DNA of 17,574 nucleotides from CAZKYP01 sp964556885 (GTDB lineage Bacteria; Planctomycetota; Phycisphaerae; Sedimentisphaerales; Anaerobacaceae). Position 1 is the stretch's first letter. Each line of letters starts with the position of its first letter. Positions 15,211 to 17,574 of this stretch are shown here, piece after piece. The stretch lies in the NCBI GenBank assembly GCA_964556885.1, contig CAZKYP010000060.1, positions 1 through 17,574 on the forward strand. Reading direction: 5' to 3'. A model generated the notes under the pieces. The model worked only from the letters and a program-made list of their open reading frames with translations, was not told where the DNA came from and made no database searches. Position numbers and translations under genes: made by a program.

Positions 15211-16704
15211 CTAATAAAGTTGATGTTGGGGCACTAAATCTTCCTCAGGCTCCATATCAGGCTCTTCTTCGTATTCAGTGTATTGGATCAAATCACCCGG
15301 TTCGGAATAGTAAAGCTTGCCTATACGTTCACTTGCCATTACAAATGCCAGAAAGACCCAGAAATGCTTTTGATATAACTGGCCGATGCTCAGGCCCATT
15401 ACCAGCAGAAATGTCAGGACGGCTCTGGCGTACAGTTTTTCCAGGCCGAGCGGGGTATGTTTTACCGTGAATATTATCAGGATAACAAAAAATGAAAACA
15501 GAATCGCGCCTGGTATGCCGTAAAGTCCCAGTGCCAGAAAGAAGTCGCTGTGCGGCAGGTGCCGCATGCCGGTCTTTTCAAACCATCCATAGTAAGTTGT
15601 CCCGAGTGGCCTTACTGTGGCGGACTTGACCGCCTGTTTGACAATCGTCATCCTGTAATCGAAAGCATCTTCTGCCTGGCGAAGATTTGTCAATCGTACT
15701 GCGACTCCTTCTTCCAGACCTCTGCTTCTTACGATTAATCCGGCTGAGATCGAAACTATCAGGATAACGCCCAACAGCAGTAGCGCCATAACCGGTTTTC
15801 GTATTACCTGCCTGACGAACAGCAGCGGCGAGAGCATTGTGAAGGCCAAAGCCACTAAAGCACCGCGTGAGCCAATCTTCAACATCATGACCGGCAGAGA
15901 GAGCATCGCGGCCACATAAATTATCCGCCAGAATATGCTTTTGTCCCGGGCGAACAGATAGATCGCCGCCAGAAATGCCATAGCAGTCAGAGCCGCAAGC
16001 ATGTTAGCATCGGTTGCCTGGCCTAACGTTGCCGAGTATCTTTGCTCTGGAGCATCTTCAATTGCGTGTATCGCCGCCCCGGTTACGAATGCAAGGGTGA
16101 TTGAGCCTAATGTCCCGATCACGTACGCGCGCAGCGCCCAGCGGAAAGTGCCTTCGCCGTTGGTTTGCAGTATCCAGTATACGATAAAAATCAGTCCGAG
16201 AAGCTGGACCTGTGTGAATGCCCGTACCAGCTCAAGGCGCAGATACGACCCTGTCAGGGAAACAAGAGATACCCAGATTGTATATATCATTATCACCCAT
16301 AATGCCTTGTTGCCGATGCGCAGTCTCGGGCGGGTTATTATCAGGTTTATGATAAAGCTGACCGCAAGCGCAATGCCGACGCCACGGTCGAGGCTGAAGG
16401 CTTCTCTGAATCCGATGCCTGCGCCTGTCGGCAGCACGAGCATCATAATGCACAGGGCGAACGTGGGCTTTAAGACCATGCCAATGAATGTAGGTACGGC
16501 CATTATTACGGCACCGGCCGCTGCGTTTTTCCCGATATAGATTACGCCAAGACCAATCAGGCAAATGAAAAGCCAGATTGTTAACAGCAGAATGTTTATT
16601 ACAGGAGGAAGCTGGATGTCGGAGGTACGCTCATAATGTTCGTATAGCGACTCTTCTTCGCCCGCTTCATCTATGTAATGTTCATCATAATATTCGTCGT
16701 ACAT
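15211..16704 (-). CDS. O-antigen ligase/polymerase-like membrane protein (Wzy_C type) with acidic Tyr-rich tails
   Basis: This 497-residue protein has about ten to twelve hydrophobic helices between residues 34 and 455. The O-antigen ligase/Wzy region shows IGSRGALVALAFTM at 277-290, a long periplasmic loop (about 325-385) that includes R350 or R351 and H385, and RHLPHSDFFLALGLYGIPGA at 381-400, the family signature. It would polymerise EPS repeat units or ligate the glycan to an acceptor on the periplasmic face. Both ends are unusual. The first 30 residues carry six tyrosines (2, 5, 6, 10, 21, 24) among Asp/Glu, and residues 464-497 carry five more, again with many acidic residues. GGAGGAAGGA at 16722-16713 gives a strong ribosome site 8 nt before the ATG. 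It follows the kinase-like gene by 44 bp. Polymerase versus ligase cannot be told from sequence. Confidence 0.88.
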   Translation of the reverse strand: MYDEYYDEHYIDEAGEEESLYEHYERTSDIQLPPVINILLLTIWLFICLIGLGVIYIGKNAAAGAVIMAVPTFIGMVLKPTFALCIMMLVLPTGAGIGFREAFSLDRGVGIALAVSFIINLIITRPRLRIGNKALWVIMIYTIWVSLVSLTGSYLRLELVRAFTQVQLLGLIFIVYWILQTNGEGTFRWALRAYVIGTLGSITLAFVTGAAIHAIEDAPEQRYSATLGQATDANMLAALTAMAFLAAIYLFARDKSIFWRIIYVAAMLSLPVMMLKIGSRGALVALAFTMLSPLLFVRQVIRKPVMALLLLGVILIVSISAGLIVRSRGLEEGVAVRLTNLRQAEDAFDYRMTIVKQAVKSATVRPLGTTYYGWFEKTGMRHLPHSDFFLALGLYGIPGAILFSFFVILIIFTVKHTPLGLEKLYARAVLTFLLVMGLSIGQLYQKHFWVFLAFVMASERIGKLYYSEPGDLIQYTEYEEEPDMEPEEDLVPQHQLY

Positions 16705-16748
16705 AATGGTATTCCTTCCTCCGGCCCGAGATAATTATGAATGTTGTT

Positions 16749-17507
16749 TTATGAATGATTACGCAGAAATCTTTTTAGTCTGGGACACATAAGAACCTGG
16801 GTGAAAATGTAGGCCGCTTTTCTCATGGGCGAGTTCTGTCGGCCTGCGAGATATTGGATATTTTGTTTTTGCAGTCGGTGTATCTTCGACTGATAATCCG
16901 GCAGCCTGTTGAGAATTTCTGATGAGGCTTCCTGTGCATATCCTTCTAAAAATGCCTCGGCCATCGCCTCCGCATCCCAGTTGAGTATTTTTTTGTTTGG
17001 CACACCGCAGAACAAGCAGTTGACGAACCACAAGATATCAAAATATCGGCTGCCGAAAGTAGGCGTCCTTCCGATAAGCGGTGCGGCCGACCAATCGACG
17101 ATGACAAGTGAATTCGACTGCTCGTGGAAGCATACATTGACAGTAGCAAAGTCACCGTGTATGAAAACATTTTGATCTTCGGAATCCGTCCACTCCTGCG
17201 GCAGCTCATGTTTCATTTCATCGGGCAGGATTAATTGTTTGTGAATGACAGCCAATGACCGGCCGGCCTTTTTCAACAGATCGAAAAACCGCGGATCCTT
17301 ACGGATTGCCAGATCGAGCAGAGTTACAAGCCCATCCAATCGTTCGAATTCGAGCAGGCCCGCCTCGGCGTCGAAGCCGACCACCCTGGGGACCCGAAAG
17401 AGGCCGCTGTTTTTGCCTATCTCGAAGGCCCTGGCTGCCTTTGCGGCTTCGACGGCCAACAGACTCGCTTCGCCCGTCTTTTGAACAATGTCACCGACAA
17501 GTGTCAT
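16749..17507 (-). CDS. APH-fold kinase-like phosphotransferase, short N-lobe
   Basis: This 252-residue protein resembles aminoglycoside-phosphotransferase/LPS-kinase-like small-molecule kinases. The catalytic loop is FIHGDFATVN at 115-124 (H117, D119, N124), and the metal-binding Asp is D138 in IVDW at 136-139. K10 in IVQK and E20 in AVEAAKAARAF are candidates for the N-lobe lysine and its glutamate partner. The glycine-rich loop that should come before K10 is absent, because translation starts at ATG 17507 just after an in-frame TAA (17519-17517). No good ribosome site is visible, so coupling to an upstream gene is possible. As first visible full gene of the EPS operon it may phosphorylate a sugar or glycan, but the substrate is unknown. 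The C-terminal part (about 200-252) is basic and helical. Confidence 0.72.
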   Translation of the reverse strand: MTLVGDIVQKTGEASLLAVEAAKAARAFEIGKNSGLFRVPRVVGFDAEAGLLEFERLDGLVTLLDLAIRKDPRFFDLLKKAGRSLAVIHKQLILPDEMKHELPQEWTDSEDQNVFIHGDFATVNVCFHEQSNSLVIVDWSAAPLIGRTPTFGSRYFDILWFVNCLFCGVPNKKILNWDAEAMAEAFLEGYAQEASSEILNRLPDYQSKIHRLQKQNIQYLAGRQNSPMRKAAYIFTQVLMCPRLKRFLRNHS

Positions 17508-17516
17508 TTGTTTAAT

Positions 17517-17574
17517 TTACCATTGATACGAAAGTGTGTTAGTTATGATTCCTGCGCCGACGGCATACGGCAAT
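17517..17574 (-). CDS. Possible 3' end of an upstream outer-membrane beta-barrel gene (partial, runs off the window)
   Basis: The open minus-strand frame at the window edge reads LPYAVGAGIITNTLSYQW and then TAA (17519-17517), 9 bp before the kinase-like ATG and in the same frame. The end fits the C-terminal beta-signal of outer-membrane barrels: W at the last position, Y at -3, L at -5, I at -9. EPS loci often carry such a barrel. The other reading is that this is the lost glycine-rich loop (VGAGIITNTL) of the kinase itself, cut off by a nonsense codon. With 18 residues visible I cannot choose firmly, but favour the barrel. Confidence 0.35.
   Translation of the reverse strand, partial: LPYAVGAGIITNTLSYQW

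Noticed and set aside
16001..16540. A 179-codon open frame on the plus strand opposite the polymerase/ligase gene
   Set aside because: It is a shadow of a membrane-protein gene with strong family motifs; the translation shows no domain of its own.

Overview
The window looks like chromosome from a Gram-negative-type bacterium, most plausibly a planctomycete of the Phycisphaerae/Sedimentisphaerales kind. That placement is an inference, based on a TIGR03790-family secreted protein, a KamA-like radical SAM enzyme of the non-Clostridium type, a secreted SagB/DJ-1 fusion, a large exopolysaccharide (EPS) glycosyltransferase operon, and a possible outer-membrane beta-barrel C-terminus at the right edge. 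No rRNA or marker gene is present to settle it. I saw no insertion sequences, CRISPR arrays or phage genes.

Left part (1-4990), housekeeping and miscellaneous: a tRNA-Ser(CGA), a DNA alkylation repair HEAT-like protein, and glutamine-dependent NAD+ synthetase (nadE) with a hairpin plus T-run at its end. Facing nadE is a secreted protein that fuses a SagB-type nitroreductase domain to a DJ-1/PfpI domain lacking its cysteine. A 237-bp divergent intergenic region follows, with a good minus-strand promoter candidate and a perfect stem-loop. Next is a membrane protein that looks like two VanZ-like halves.

Middle part (4992-9349): a compact minus-strand cluster runs from 8060 down to 4992. It holds a PglC-type monotopic phosphoglycosyltransferase, a KamA-family radical SAM aminomutase and a TIGR03790 secreted protein started by TTG. 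Divergent from it, over 140 bp, is a MraY/WecA-type polytopic phosphoglycosyltransferase. Two different kinds of lipid-linked-sugar initiating enzyme therefore sit head to head.

Right part (9346-17507, all minus strand): a tightly packed operon, with gaps of 10-44 bp or overlaps of 17-44 bp. In transcription order it encodes an APH-fold kinase-like protein, an O-antigen ligase/polymerase-like membrane protein with acidic tyrosine-rich tails, two GT4 glycosyltransferases, an exported right-handed beta-helix protein, a WbuB-like GT4, and an ExoA-like GT2 with membrane anchors. A 58-bp stretch at the right edge may be the 3' end of an upstream outer-membrane beta-barrel gene.

Together the middle and right parts read as one surface-polysaccharide locus. 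One or both phosphoglycosyltransferases would load the first sugar on undecaprenyl phosphate, the GTs would extend it, the Wzy/WaaL-like protein would polymerise or ligate it, and the beta-helix protein could modify it outside the cytoplasm. Flippase, polysaccharide co-polymerase and export porin are not visible and would have to lie outside the window. The most unusual items are the KamA-like enzyme whose two lysine-substrate aspartates are replaced (R280, S318), the cysteine-less SagB-DJ-1 fusion, and the tyrosine-rich acidic tails on the polymerase/ligase.
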